Positions 28,990 through 38,090 are shown, counted from the first letter of the stretch. The stretch is DNA of 64,000 nt from Sphingopyxis sp. FD7 (GCF_003609835.1 NZ_AP017898.1:2170001-2234000), one strand, 5' to 3'. A program made the numbers and translations. The notes: a model not told the origin generated them from the letters alone.

Positions 28990-29117
28990 CTCCCCGGCAC
29001 GGGGAGGGGGACCATGCGAAGCATGGTGGAGGGGCACGTGCAGTCGAATGCCGCGCTCGACCTCCTGTGCCCCTCCACCACCCTTCGGGTGGTCCCCCTC
29101 CCCCGTTGGGGGAGGAT
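28990..29117. repeat. Large palindromic repeat between ybbA and ybbP
   Basis: Outer arms gatcctccccggcacgggga and tccccctcccccgttgggggaggatc pair across about 128 bp; inner parts include gaccatgcgaagcatggtgg and ccaccacccttcgggtggtc. The last bases (ggggaggatcgg) supply the ribosome binding site of ybbP. It is the only copy of this family in the window. Confidence 0.8.
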
Positions 29118-29123
29118 CGGCTG

Positions 29124-31625
29124 ATGCTCCCCCTCGCCTCGCTCTGGCGGATCGCGCGCCGCGACCTTGCGGCGCGTATTCGCGGGCTGCGCCTGCTCGC
29201 AATCTGCCTGTTCCTGGGCGTTGCAACGCTCGCGGCGATCGGCAGTCTGACGCGCGGCATCACGTCCGAGCTGGAGGTGCGCGGGCAGACGATCCTGGGT
29301 GGTGACATCGAGTTCAGCCTGCCGCAGCGCGAAGCCACGCCCGAGGAAATGACCGCCTTTCGCCGCGTCGGCACGCCATCGGCCACCGTGCGGATGCGCG
29401 CGATGGCGAACGACCCCGACGGCGATGCGTTGCTGTCCGAGTTGAAGGCGGTCGATGGCGCCTATCCGCTCTATGGCCGACTGCGGCTCGAAAGCGGCGC
29501 GCGGCAGGGGCCGCCGCCCGCGGGCGCGATCTGGATCGGCAAGGATATGGCCTCGCGGCTGGGCCTAGCGGTCGGCGGCGCGGTGAAGTTTGGCGACAAA
29601 AGCTTTCGCATCGACGGCATCATCGCCGAAGAACCCGACCGGCTGGGCGAAGGCTTCACGCTGGGCCCCGTCGCGATCATCGGGCTTGGCGACCTGCCCG
29701 CGACGCAGCTGATCCAGCCGGGCAGCCTCTATGAAAGCAAATATCGCCTACGCCTGCCCGCGGGCGCCAATCCCGAAGCAGTCGGCGAGGCGCTGACCGA
29801 GGAGTTTCCCGACGCCGGATGGGACATCACCGACCGCAGCAACGGCGCGCCCGGTACGCGGCGCTTTATCGAGCGCATGGGGCAATTTTTGTCGCTCGTC
29901 GGGCTGGCCGCGCTGGTGATCGCCGGGATCGGCGTCGGCAATGGCGTGGCCAGCTATCTCGCGGGCAAGCGGCCGGGGTTGGCGACGCTGAAGGTGCTCG
30001 GCGCCGACAGCGCGACGGTGCTGCGCATCTATGGGTTGCAGATATTGGCCGTGGCGGCGGTGTCGATCGTCGCGGGGCTGGCGGTCGGCGCGCTTGCGCC
30101 CGCCGCGATCGGCTGGATCGCGGGCGACGTGCTGCCGGTGCAGCCGGGGTTCGCGCTCTATCCGCTGCCGCTTGGCGTCAGCGCCGCCTATGGCCTGCTC
30201 ATCGCCATCGCCTTTGCGCTGCCGCCGCTCGCCGCGACCAAGCATGTGCCTGCGGCGGGGCTGTATCGCGCCACCGTAGACCGCGCGGCGCGGATCGACC
30301 GGCCCGCGCTGGTCGCCGTCGCCATGGCCTTTGCGGCGATCGTCGCGCTCGCGGTCGGGACCGCGCGCGAACCGCTGTTCGCGCTGGGTTTCGTCGGCGC
30401 AGCGGTCGGCCTGCTCCTCATCCTCGTTGCGCTCGGCTGGCTGGTGCGCCGCATCGCGAGCCGCCTGCCGCGCCCGCGCCGCCCGCTGCTGCGCCTCGCG
30501 CTTGCGAACCTGCACCGCCCCGGCGCCGCGACCGGCGCGCTGGTCGTCGCGCTCGGCCTTGGCCTGACGCTGTTCGTGGCGCTCGCGGCGATCCAGACGA
30601 GCATCACCGCCGAAATCACCCGCACCGTGCCGCAGCGCGCGCCGAGCTTCTTCGTGCTCGACGTGCCGCGCAGCGACGCCGCGCGCTTCCGCTCCCTCGT
30701 GACCGGCGCCGATGCGCAGGCCGAGATCAACATGATCCCCGCGCTGCGCGGCAGCATCACCGAATTCGCCGGCCAGCGCGTCGACGAACTCGCCGAACTG
30801 CCCGAAGGCGCATGGGTGCTGCGCGGCGACCGCGGGCTGACATACAGCCCCGGTTTGCCGAATGGCAGCGAGCTGGTCGGCGGCAGCTGGTGGGCGGCCG
30901 ATTATGCCGGACCACCGCTGGTCAGCGTCGAGCAGGAGGTGGCGACCTCGCTCGGCCTGAAGCTTGGCGATACGCTGTCGGTCAATGTGCTGGGGGTCGA
31001 GGTGCAGGCGAAGGTCGCATCGTTCCGCACCGTCAATTGGGACAATTTCGGGCTGAACTATGTGCTGGTCTTTTCGCCCGGCACGTTCGACGCCGCGCCG
31101 CACAACATGGTCGCGACCGTGGCCGTCGACGGCGCCGCCGAAGAAGCGCTGGCGCGCAGCATTCCGCGCACCTTCCCCTCGGCATCGCTGATCGCAGTGC
31201 GCGATGTCGTGAGCCAGGTCACGCTGCTGCTCACCCAGATGAGCCAGGCGATCGCCGCGGCGGCGAGCATCGCGATCCTCGCGGGCATCGCGGTGCTGAT
31301 CGGCGCGATCGCGGCAAGCCGCGAACGGCGCGTCTATGACAGCGTGATCCTGAAGCTGCTCGGCGCGACGCGGGGGCAGATCCTCGGCGCGCAGGCGATG
31401 GAATATGCGGTGCTCGCGGCGGTGCTGGCGCTGCTCGCGCTGGGGCTGGGGCTGATCGCAGCGCGCCATGTCGTCGTCAGCCTGTTCGAGTTCACCTTCG
31501 CCCCCGACCCGCTGATCGTCGGCGCGACACTGATCGGCGGCGCCGGCCTGTCCTTCCTGATCGGCATCGCCGGAAGCTGGCCGCTGCTGTCGGCGAAACC
31601 GGCGCAGGCGCTGCGGAGTTTGTGA
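29124..31625 (+). CDS. ybbP: FtsX-family ABC transporter permease (YbbP-like)
   Basis: The 833-residue inner-membrane protein has an N-terminal helix (LLAICLFLGVATLAAIGSL), a first periplasmic domain, a block of three helices with FtsX motifs (FLSLVGLAALVIAGIGVGNGVASYLAGKR region), two further helix groups, a second periplasmic domain (about 500-690) and a terminal block of three helices (SRERRVYDSVILKLLGATR). This is the type VII mechanotransmission architecture of LolCDE/MacB relatives. The substrate is unknown. The ATG at 29124 uses a GGAGG that lies in the upstream palindrome. Confidence 0.9.
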   Translation: MLPLASLWRIARRDLAARIRGLRLLAICLFLGVATLAAIGSLTRGITSELEVRGQTILGGDIEFSLPQREATPEEMTAFRRVGTPSATVRMRAMANDPDGDALLSELKAVDGAYPLYGRLRLESGARQGPPPAGAIWIGKDMASRLGLAVGGAVKFGDKSFRIDGIIAEEPDRLGEGFTLGPVAIIGLGDLPATQLIQPGSLYESKYRLRLPAGANPEAVGEALTEEFPDAGWDITDRSNGAPGTRRFIERMGQFLSLVGLAALVIAGIGVGNGVASYLAGKRPGLATLKVLGADSATVLRIYGLQILAVAAVSIVAGLAVGALAPAAIGWIAGDVLPVQPGFALYPLPLGVSAAYGLLIAIAFALPPLAATKHVPAAGLYRATVDRAARIDRPALVAVAMAFAAIVALAVGTAREPLFALGFVGAAVGLLLILVALGWLVRRIASRLPRPRRPLLRLALANLHRPGAATGALVVALGLGLTLFVALAAIQTSITAEITRTVPQRAPSFFVLDVPRSDAARFRSLVTGADAQAEINMIPALRGSITEFAGQRVDELAELPEGAWVLRGDRGLTYSPGLPNGSELVGGSWWAADYAGPPLVSVEQEVATSLGLKLGDTLSVNVLGVEVQAKVASFRTVNWDNFGLNYVLVFSPGTFDAAPHNMVATVAVDGAAEEALARSIPRTFPSASLIAVRDVVSQVTLLLTQMSQAIAAAASIAILAGIAVLIGAIAASRERRVYDSVILKLLGATRGQILGAQAMEYAVLAAVLALLALGLGLIAARHVVVSLFEFTFAPDPLIVGATLIGGAGLSFLIGIAGSWPLLSAKPAQALRSL

Positions 31626-31644
31626 TTCGGCCGCGCGATTGGCC

Positions 31645-32010
31645 TCAGCATTGATAAAGAAGGCCTAGCCGCTCCGCCTGTTCCGCGAGCCGCCGGTCGC
31701 TGGTCCAGAGCCGCGCGGCGCCCATATCGGCGGTCGATGCCAAAAGATGGGCATCGACCATGCCAAGCCCGGTGCCGAACAGCCGCCGGTTCGTTATGAA
31801 ATCGAGCAAGCGCGCGGTTTCGACCACCGGCGCGGGCGAAAGCAACCCAAGCATCGCGACGAACCGGTCGCGGCTGGCCAGCGAGCCGAGCGCCAGTTCG
31901 GCCGTGACGAACGGGTGCTGGACGACGCGGCCCTCGGAAAGCGCCAGCGCAAGCCCGGCATTGGCGCTGCGCAGATGATCGATCCAGACCGAGCTGTCGA
32001 TCAGGATCAT
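31645..32010 (-). CDS. vapC: PIN-domain ribonuclease toxin VapC
   Basis: The 121-residue PIN protein has the expected acidic residues: Asp5 (MILIDSSVW), Glu near 38 (VTAELALG), Asp86 (GMVDAHLL) and Asp105 (WTSDRRL). VapC toxins cleave specific tRNA or rRNA sites in a metal-dependent way. The start overlaps the antitoxin stop by 4 nt (ATGA), the typical arrangement of vapBC. It is transcribed leftwards, convergent with ybbP. Confidence 0.92.
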   Translation of the reverse strand: MILIDSSVWIDHLRSANAGLALALSEGRVVQHPFVTAELALGSLASRDRFVAMLGLLSPAPVVETARLLDFITNRRLFGTGLGMVDAHLLASTADMGAARLWTSDRRLAEQAERLGLLYQC

Positions 32011-32453
32011 GCGCCGGATCGCTCGCGCGGCGCCGCCGTGGCGCCGGGATCGCTGCCGCCCATCAAGGCCAGCGTCCGCGCCGCTTCGCGCTGGATGAGC
32101 GCGCGGACGGCCGCCCGCTCCAGCTCGCCGCGATCCTTGATGCCGGTGATACGCGCCGCCTCGGCCCACAAATCGGCGGCCGGTTGCTGAGCCGCCTGCC
32201 CCTGCGGTCGCACCCGCTCGAACCCGATACGCTCGCGTTTCTGATCGACATCGCGCGTTTCCCATCCGGCTTTCACCCAGGCCGCGGCCTGGCTGTGATT
32301 GCCGCCGCTGTGATTGGCCCACCAGGCGCGGTGTTCGCGCGCGCTGCTTGGCAGGCGAAAGCCCAGGATGCGCTCAATCTCGGCGAAACTCGCATCCCAT
32401 CGATCGTCGGATAGCGCCCGAAGATGCTCCCCAAGCGGTTCATATTTGCCCAT
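32007..32453 (-). CDS. vapB: VapB antitoxin with N-terminal DUF7662 domain
   Basis: The 148-residue protein has two parts. Residues 1 to about 80 match DUF7662 (MGKYEPLGEHL, SFAEIERILGFRLPSSA, HRAWWANHSGG, AAAWVKAGWETRDVD). Residues 95-148 match the VapB antitoxin type (ITGIKDRGELERAAVRALI). A strong AAAGGAG eight bases upstream fixes the ATG at 32453; an earlier in-frame ATG is unlikely. The N-terminal domain may provide DNA binding or stabilise the antitoxin. The cognate toxin gene overlaps by 4 nt. Confidence 0.85.
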   Translation of the reverse strand: MGKYEPLGEHLRALSDDRWDASFAEIERILGFRLPSSAREHRAWWANHSGGNHSQAAAWVKAGWETRDVDQKRERIGFERVRPQGQAAQQPAADLWAEAARITGIKDRGELERAAVRALIQREAARTLALMGGSDPGATAAPRERSGA

Positions 32454-32475
32454 GTCCCGACTCCTTTCGGATAGG

Positions 32476-32526
32476 AACATAGACCATTTTAGTATCATGT
32501 CAATAATAAAATAGTTTTGTTACTAT
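32476..32526 (-). promoter_or_regulatory. vapBC promoter with inverted repeat
   Basis: On the minus strand, TTGACA (32503-32498) and TATGTT (32481-32476) are separated by 16 bp, close to the sigma-70 consensus. Just upstream lies ATAGT-N6-ACTAT (32511-32526). The whole stretch is A+T rich, unlike its surroundings, and extends to the end of the neighbouring permease gene. Confidence 0.65.
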
Positions 32527-33281
32527 ATTAGGCGAGCCACTGCCGAAACGGCCGCAACACCCAGCACGAGGGCGACCATCGCCTGCCAGATGTGCGGGGC
32601 GACGCGGCCGAAATGGCGGGCGCCGACGCGGTTGCCGAGCCACATCGGCGCAAAGAGGATCAGCGAAACGATCAGCAGCCGCCAGCTGGCGATGCCCAGC
32701 CAGAGCGCCGCCAACGTGCCCGCGATCGCGGTCATGAAGAAGATCATCAGCATCGACGCGCGCGCGACCCTGGGCTCGACGCGGCGGCGCAGATAGAAGG
32801 GCACGACGGGCGGGCCGGGCATCGCGGCGAAGCCGGTGAGGATTCCCGAGGCTATTCCCGTGCCCGCGACCGCGAGCTTGCCGGGCCGGTGCCCCTCCAC
32901 CTGTTTGGGAAGCAGCACCGCGACGAAGGCGGCGACCGCGGCGAGCGTGATGAGCAGGCGCGCGAGGTCGGCGGGGGTGTGATCGAGCGCGACCATGCCG
33001 AGCGGCGTCAGCGCCATCGCGAGCAGGCCGATCGGCCAGGCGGTCGCGCGGTCGGCATCGGCAACGATGACGCGAATACCCACAGGTCCGATGAGCAGTT
33101 GCAAAAGGATGCCCAACACCACCGCCTCGCCCGGCGGCATGATGAGCCCAAGCAACGGCACGAGGATGATCGCCATGCCGAAGCCGGTGAGCCCGCGAAC
33201 ATAGGCGGCGCCAAAGGTCATCGCGGCGGCGCCGGCGAGCGTCAGCGGCGCGAAGCCGACAAATTGGGACAGGCCGTTCAT
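32523..33281 (-). CDS. TauE/SafE family sulfite exporter-like permease
   Basis: The 252-residue membrane protein has about eight helices and the TauE/SafE repeat pattern: VRGLTGFGMAIILVPLLGLIMPP in the first half and GIASGILTGFAAMPGPPVVPFYL in the second. Members move sulfite, sulfonates or other organic anions; the substrate here cannot be told. Its stop codon lies within the A+T-rich promoter region of the vapBC module. Confidence 0.88.
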   Translation of the reverse strand: MNGLSQFVGFAPLTLAGAAAMTFGAAYVRGLTGFGMAIILVPLLGLIMPPGEAVVLGILLQLLIGPVGIRVIVADADRATAWPIGLLAMALTPLGMVALDHTPADLARLLITLAAVAAFVAVLLPKQVEGHRPGKLAVAGTGIASGILTGFAAMPGPPVVPFYLRRRVEPRVARASMLMIFFMTAIAGTLAALWLGIASWRLLIVSLILFAPMWLGNRVGARHFGRVAPHIWQAMVALVLGVAAVSAVARLI

Positions 33282-33322
33282 CGCGCGGCCGATACCGCGT
33301 TGTGGTTCGACCGGCTAGTCCC

Positions 33323-34480
33323 TCAGCCGAGCGGCCAGAGCGCGTTCACCGGCCGTTCGAGTATCTGCGCCGCGATCGCGTGGAGCCGCGGCGGATCGAA
33401 ACGCCCCGCGCGCACCGCGCCCGCCAGCCAAGCCTCGATCGAGCCGCCGGTTTCGGTCCAGCGGTCCTGCCGCAACATTCCGTAAATCGCGCCCGCGAGC
33501 ACATGGATGCCGTCATCGGCCTTGCGCCATCGGTCGGCGGGGTTGCGCGCGACGCCCAAAGCCTCGCTGATAAGCTGGTCGAGCGCCTGCGCCAGATCCT
33601 CATCGAACATCCCTTCGAGCGTCGTATAGCCCCATTTGGGATCATGCTCGGCGACGATGCGCGGGATCAGCGGGTCTTTGGCGAGCAGCGCCAGCGCCGC
33701 GGTCGCCGCGGGTCCGTCCATCGGCACCGGCGGATGCAGCATTTCGTGCGCGGCGTTGCGCACGGTGATCGGCACGCCCCAGTCGGTCGCCTGCAGGAAA
33801 GTCTGCCCCTGCACCTTGATCCCGTGCGGTTTGCAGAATTGCAGCAGCACGACCTCGATCTGCGGGTCGAATCCGCGCCCCGTGAGTTTTTCGTGCCAGC
33901 GGATCACGTCATAATCGCCGAGGCTTCGCGTCAGTTCGGCGATGCGCGCGTCGATATCGCCGATACGGCGTTGGCGAAACGCGGCAAAGCCCGCCGCCTG
34001 CATCGCCTCGAACACGGCGCGCAGCCGCGGCGCCACGCCGACGAACCAGCGCCAGTCGGCCTCGGCCCAATAGGGGCTGGTCCGATAGGCGGGCAGCAGT
34101 CGCGCCTCCGGGTCGGCCGCCGCTGCGATCAGCGCCGCGAGATCGCCATCATTGCCGTTCGAGAAGAGCACCGAGAGGTTGGGACCAAGCAGCCCAAACT
34201 GCGCGCGCTCGGCCTCTTGCCACAGCGCCGCGATGTCGGCGCGCGGGGCGGCAGGCAGCGCCGCGGCGAAGGCGTCGGCGTCGGCCTTGTAATAGGGAAG
34301 GTAAAGCTCGCCGCCCGCCAGCGGGCCGAGAAAGGCGAGCGCATCGAAGCCTTCGGAGGCGCGAACCTTCCACCGCGTGCGCATCGGCGGGCGCTGCGAC
34401 TGCGCGAGGGCAGGGACGGCAGGCAGGAGCGAAAGGGCGGGCGCGGCGAGCGCGGCGGCGAGGAGGTTTCGGCGGTGCAT
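33323..34480 (-). CDS. Tat-exported protein with HExxH motif (possible metallopeptidase)
   Basis: The 385-residue protein starts with a twin-arginine type signal (MHRRNLLAAALAAPALSLLP). The mature part is mostly helical, with a possible zinc-binding HEMLH at residues 245-249 inside RNAAHEMLHPPV. Acidic residues follow around 287-300 (FDEDLAQAL, LISEAL) and could give the third ligand. I do not recognise a named family. It is encoded 10 bp downstream of the AraC regulator gene on the same strand, so it may belong to the thrS transcription unit. Confidence 0.7.
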   Translation of the reverse strand: MHRRNLLAAALAAPALSLLPAVPALAQSQRPPMRTRWKVRASEGFDALAFLGPLAGGELYLPYYKADADAFAAALPAAPRADIAALWQEAERAQFGLLGPNLSVLFSNGNDGDLAALIAAAADPEARLLPAYRTSPYWAEADWRWFVGVAPRLRAVFEAMQAAGFAAFRQRRIGDIDARIAELTRSLGDYDVIRWHEKLTGRGFDPQIEVVLLQFCKPHGIKVQGQTFLQATDWGVPITVRNAAHEMLHPPVPMDGPAATAALALLAKDPLIPRIVAEHDPKWGYTTLEGMFDEDLAQALDQLISEALGVARNPADRWRKADDGIHVLAGAIYGMLRQDRWTETGGSIEAWLAGAVRAGRFDPPRLHAIAAQILERPVNALWPLG

Positions 34481-34489
34481 GACCGCTGC

Positions 34490-35176
34490 CTAGCGGCGCG
34501 GCCCTCGGCTGGCTTGAACGGACTTTGCCCGCAGGCGGATCGGTGGCACCCCGGTCATCGCGGCGATGGCGCGCGCCATATGCGCCTGATCGGCGAAACC
34601 CTGATCGGCGGCGAGATCGGCGAGCGTGCCGCGCCAGCCGGACAAGGCGGCAAGGGCGCGGCGCGTCCGTGCCTCGATCCGGAAGCGTTTGGGGCTGGCG
34701 CCATAGGCGCGTGCGAAACCGCGGCTGACCGATGCGGGGTCGAGGCCGATGCCGCGCGCCCATGACGCGATCGCAAGGTCCGGATCGGCGCTGAGCGCGG
34801 CGGCGAGCAGGTCGGGCCAGTCGGCGTGTCGCTCATCGCTCGCGCGGAACCGCTCGGCAACGAACGCCGTCGCGGCACGCGGGTCGCGCTCGGCGAGCCG
34901 CGCCGCGGCGTCGGGATCGTCTATCGTGCCAACCCCTGGCGCCAGCCCTGGCGCCAGGGGCAGGTTGAGCACCTCTGCCCCATGGACGCCGAAGCGGTCG
35001 AGATGCGCGGTCCAGCCGCCATGGACGACGACCATGCCGGGCCGCAGGGTAAACCGCCCTGCGTCGCCGGCCTCCTCATATCCGCCGCCGAGCACGACCG
35101 CGATATAGCCCTCGGCATGGCGATGGCGCGGCAACCGCTCGTCCGCGGCGTGGCGGCCGAGGCCGACCGCGCTCAC
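34490..35176 (-). CDS. AraC-family transcriptional regulator
   Basis: The 228-residue protein has a cupin-like N-terminal sensor ([21 protein letters not shown] with the metal-type [18 protein letters not shown]) and a C-terminal AraC domain with two helix-turn-helix units ([21 protein letters not shown], then [19 protein letters not shown]). The GTG start overlaps the thrS stop (GTGA), so it is probably translated from the thrS transcript. Target genes are unknown. Confidence 0.85.
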   Translation of the reverse strand: MSAVGLGRHAADERLPRHRHAEGYIAVVLGGGYEEAGDAGRFTLRPGMVVVHGGWTAHLDRFGVHGAEVLNLPLAPGLAPGVGTIDDPDAAARLAERDPRAATAFVAERFRASDERHADWPDLLAAALSADPDLAIASWARGIGLDPASVSRGFARAYGASPKRFRIEARTRRALAALSGWRGTLADLAADQGFADQAHMARAIAAMTGVPPIRLRAKSVQASRGPRR

Positions 35177-37176
35177 CGGACGCGAAGGTCCGGCGGGGTC
35201 GCTTCAGCCTTCAGCATCGCGATCGCTTCGGCGAGCGGCATGACGCGCTGGCCGTCCTGGCCGAGCGTGCGGATCGCGACCGTGCCCTCCTCGGCCTCGC
35301 GCTTGCCGACGACGAGCAGGTAGGGGGTTTTGGCGAGGCTGTGTTCGCGGACCTTGTAGTTGATCTTTTCATTGCGCAGATCGCTCTCGGTTCGGATACC
35401 CGCGGCGGTGAGCTGTTCGGTCGCGGCCCTCGCATAATCGTCGGCATCGCTGACGATCGTCGCAACCACTGCCTGCACGGGCGCGAGCCAGGTCGGGAAG
35501 CGACCCGCGAAATGCTCGATCAAAATGCCGATGAAACGCTCGTAGCTGCCGAAGATCGCGCGGTGGAGCATCACCGGGCGATGCCGCTCGCCATCCTCGC
35601 CGATATACGACGCGTCGAGCCGGTCGGGGAGCACGCGGTCGGACTGGATCGTGCCGACCTGCCACGTCCGGCCGATCGCGTCGGTCAGGTGCCATTCGAG
35701 CTTGGGCGCGTAGAAGGCGCCTTCGCCCGGCAGTTCCTCCCAGCCATATTGCTCGGTCGCAAGCCCCGCCTCGACCACCGCATTGCGCAGTTCGTCTTCG
35801 GACTTGTCCCACATCTCGTCGCTGCCGAAGCGCTTTTCGGGACGCAGCGCGAGCTTGATGGCATAGGTAAAGCCGAAATCCTTGTAGATGCGATCGGCGA
35901 GCACGCAGAAATTGCGGACTTCCTCGACGATCTGATCCTCGCGGCAGAAGATATGCGCATCATCCTGCGTGAACTGGCGCACGCGCATCAGCCCGTGCAG
36001 CGCGCCGTGCGGCTCGTTGCGGTGGCAGCAGCCATTTTCGTAGAGGCGGAGCGGCAGGTCGCGATAGCTTTTCATGCCCTGGCGGAAAATCAGCACATGC
36101 GCCGGACAGTTCATCGGCTTCAGCGCCATCCACTCGGCATCGTCGGAGACGATCGGGCCTTCGTCCTCGGTGTTCGGCACCTCGTCGGGGATGACGAACA
36201 TATTTTCGCGATATTTGCCCCAGTGGCCCGACCGTTCCCACTGGCGCGCGTCCATCACCTGCGGCGTCTTGACCTCGCGATAGCCCGCGGCGTCGATCGC
36301 GCGGCGCATATAGGCCTCCAGCTCGCGCCACACGACGAAGCCGTTGGGGTGCCAGAAGACCGAGCCGTGCGCCTCCTGTTGCAGATGGAACAGGTCCATC
36401 TCCTGCCCCAGCCGGCGATGGTCGCGCTTCGCGGCTTCTTCCAGCCGGACGAGATGTTCGGCGAGCTGCTTCCGGTTGAGCCAGCCGGTGCCGTAGATGC
36501 GACTCAATTGCGCGTTTTTCTGGTCGCCGCGCCAGTAGGCGCCCGAAACGCGCGTCAGCTTGAACGCCGCCGGGTCGAGCTTGCCCGTCGAGGCAAGGTG
36601 CGGCCCGCGGCACATGTCCATCCAGTCGTCCCCCGACCAATAGACGCTGATTTCTTCGCCCGCGGGAAGCTCGGCGGCCCATTCGGCCTTGAACGTCTCG
36701 CCATCCCGTCGCCAGCGCGCGATGAGCGCGTCGCGATCCCAGACTTCGCGGCGCAGCGGCTTGTCGGCGGCGATGATGCGGCGCATCTCCTCCTCGATCA
36801 GCGGCAGCTCGTCGTCGCGGAACGGGCCATGCTCGGCGGTCGGCGCGAAGTCGTAATAAAAGCCGTCGCTCGTCGCGGGGCCGAAGGTGATCTGCGTGCC
36901 GGGAAACAGCTTCTGCACCGCCTCCGCCAGCACATGCGCATAGTCGTGGCGCACGAGTTCCAGCGCGTCGGCCTCGTCGCGGCTCGTCACCAGCGACAGG
37001 TTGGTGTCTTCTTCCAGCGGGCGCATGATGTCGCGCAGCTCGCCGTCGATCCGTGCGGCGAGCGCGGCCTTGGCGAGGCCCGGACCGATCGCGGCGGCAA
37101 TCTCGGCCGGGGTGGTCCCGCGCGCGACTTCACGGGCAGAGCCATCGGGAAGGGTGACGCGGATCATCTGGGACAT
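35173..37176 (-). CDS. thrS: Threonyl-tRNA synthetase
   Basis: The 667-residue class II synthetase has all four domains: the N-terminal TGS domain ([19 protein letters not shown]), the editing domain with [15 protein letters not shown] and the downstream [12 protein letters not shown], the catalytic core with [15 protein letters not shown] (zinc-binding Cys) and motif 2 region [24 protein letters not shown], given here in part, and the C-terminal anticodon-binding domain ([18 protein letters not shown]). Length is normal. The ATG at 37176 is followed by the usual [10 protein letters not shown]. Confidence 0.96.
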   Translation of the reverse strand: MSQMIRVTLPDGSAREVARGTTPAEIAAAIGPGLAKAALAARIDGELRDIMRPLEEDTNLSLVTSRDEADALELVRHDYAHVLAEAVQKLFPGTQITFGPATSDGFYYDFAPTAEHGPFRDDELPLIEEEMRRIIAADKPLRREVWDRDALIARWRRDGETFKAEWAAELPAGEEISVYWSGDDWMDMCRGPHLASTGKLDPAAFKLTRVSGAYWRGDQKNAQLSRIYGTGWLNRKQLAEHLVRLEEAAKRDHRRLGQEMDLFHLQQEAHGSVFWHPNGFVVWRELEAYMRRAIDAAGYREVKTPQVMDARQWERSGHWGKYRENMFVIPDEVPNTEDEGPIVSDDAEWMALKPMNCPAHVLIFRQGMKSYRDLPLRLYENGCCHRNEPHGALHGLMRVRQFTQDDAHIFCREDQIVEEVRNFCVLADRIYKDFGFTYAIKLALRPEKRFGSDEMWDKSEDELRNAVVEAGLATEQYGWEELPGEGAFYAPKLEWHLTDAIGRTWQVGTIQSDRVLPDRLDASYIGEDGERHRPVMLHRAIFGSYERFIGILIEHFAGRFPTWLAPVQAVVATIVSDADDYARAATEQLTAAGIRTESDLRNEKINYKVREHSLAKTPYLLVVGKREAEEGTVAIRTLGQDGQRVMPLAEAIAMLKAEATPPDLRVR

Positions 37177-37265
37177 CGAAAAATCGGCCTTTCAGGGCAA
37201 AATCGCCGCGCCCCTTTGCCAGTATGCGACAGGGGCGGCAAGGGGCGGATTCACAACAGCGCTTG

Positions 37266-37286
37266 CAATGATACAATGTATCATTG
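37266..37286. promoter_or_regulatory. Perfect dyad operator upstream of the merC-type gene
   Basis: CAATGATACA-A-TGTATCATTG is a perfect 10-bp inverted repeat with a single central base, lying 37 bp before the ATG of the MerC-type gene and 90 bp upstream of thrS. A 21-bp odd-centred dyad with TGATA/TATCA halves is the style of Fur-family (Fur, Zur) sites. Confidence 0.65.
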
Positions 37287-37322
37287 TCTGGCATCGCACA
37301 CCCCTCCCGCGAAGGAAACCCC

Positions 37323-37733
37323 ATGTGCCTCCCCTCGCCGCGCGCCCGGACCGCGGACCTTGCCGGCATCGCCCTGTCGTCGGCCTGCCTCGTTCATTGC
37401 CTTGCATTGCCGCTCGCGCTGCTGGTCGCGCCCACCCTGTCCGGCTGGCTCCGTCTGCCCGAGTGGCTGCACGCCGCGATCCTGCTGCTCGCCCTGCCCG
37501 CCGCGCTGGTCGCGATGACCGACGGCTGGCGGCGTCATCGCCGGTGGACGCCGCTCCTGCTCGCGGCGGCGGGGCTTGCCCTGCTGACGCTCGGCCTTGC
37601 CGCGCACGAGACATGGCTGGTGACCGCCGACCCCGAAAGCGCCGACCGCCTGGTCAGCTCGGCGGGCGCAATCGCGCTGGTGTCGGCGCACTTGCTGAAC
37701 TGGCGGCTGCGCCATGGCGCCGGACATCGCTAG
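37323..37733 (+). CDS. MerC-domain membrane protein
   Basis: The 136-residue protein has four membrane helices and the MerC signature ALSSACLVHCLALPLALL with two cysteines in the first helix, as in mercury transport protein MerC. No mer operon (merA, merR, merP) is nearby, so the role is probably not mercury resistance; stand-alone MerC proteins are widespread in sphingomonads and may transport another metal. AAGGAAA before the ATG at 37323 decides the start. A perfect dyad lies 37 bp upstream. Confidence 0.83.
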   Translation: MCLPSPRARTADLAGIALSSACLVHCLALPLALLVAPTLSGWLRLPEWLHAAILLLALPAALVAMTDGWRRHRRWTPLLLAAAGLALLTLGLAAHETWLVTADPESADRLVSSAGAIALVSAHLLNWRLRHGAGHR

Positions 37734-37805
37734 GGACCGACCGCCCTTGCGACTGCTCCGCAGGACCGCTAGGGCGGCACCCAGCCGCAGCAAGGGGTCG
37801 CCATC

Positions 37806-38060
37806 ATGTTCAAACGCCTGTTCGTCGATCATCCCAGAAGCGTCGATGAAAGCTATGTCGAGCATTTCTTCGTCGCCTCACGCTTTGGCGTGACGATGAT
37901 CTGGGGCGGGCTGTGCGCGCTGGTTCATGCGCTCGTGCCGGGATGGTGCATCACCACGGGCAGCGACACGATCCAGCGGCTCAACCGGATCATGGTCGAA
38001 CAGCGCCGCGCCAAGGGACAGGCGGTGGCGCAGATGAGCACCGTCGACTGGGTGATCTGA
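37806..38060 (+). CDS. DUF6356 family small membrane protein
   Basis: An 84-residue protein with the pattern MFKRLFVDHPRSVDESYVEH, a hydrophobic segment FGVTMIWGGLCALVHALVPGW, and ITTGSDTIQRLNRIM. This combination is typical of DUF6356, a small alphaproteobacterial family sometimes named after capsule biosynthesis without evidence. One membrane-embedded segment is predicted. It stands 72 bp after the MerC-type gene and may be co-transcribed. Confidence 0.82.
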   Translation: MFKRLFVDHPRSVDESYVEHFFVASRFGVTMIWGGLCALVHALVPGWCITTGSDTIQRLNRIMVEQRRAKGQAVAQMSTVDWVI

Positions 38061-38090
38061 GCACGGTGCGTTTCCTCCACGCACGATATC

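Noticed and set aside
37130..37369. A 79-codon minus-strand frame with several cysteines between thrS and the MerC gene
   Set aside because: It covers the thrS start and crosses the perfect dyad and promoter region, has no ribosome binding site and no family resemblance.
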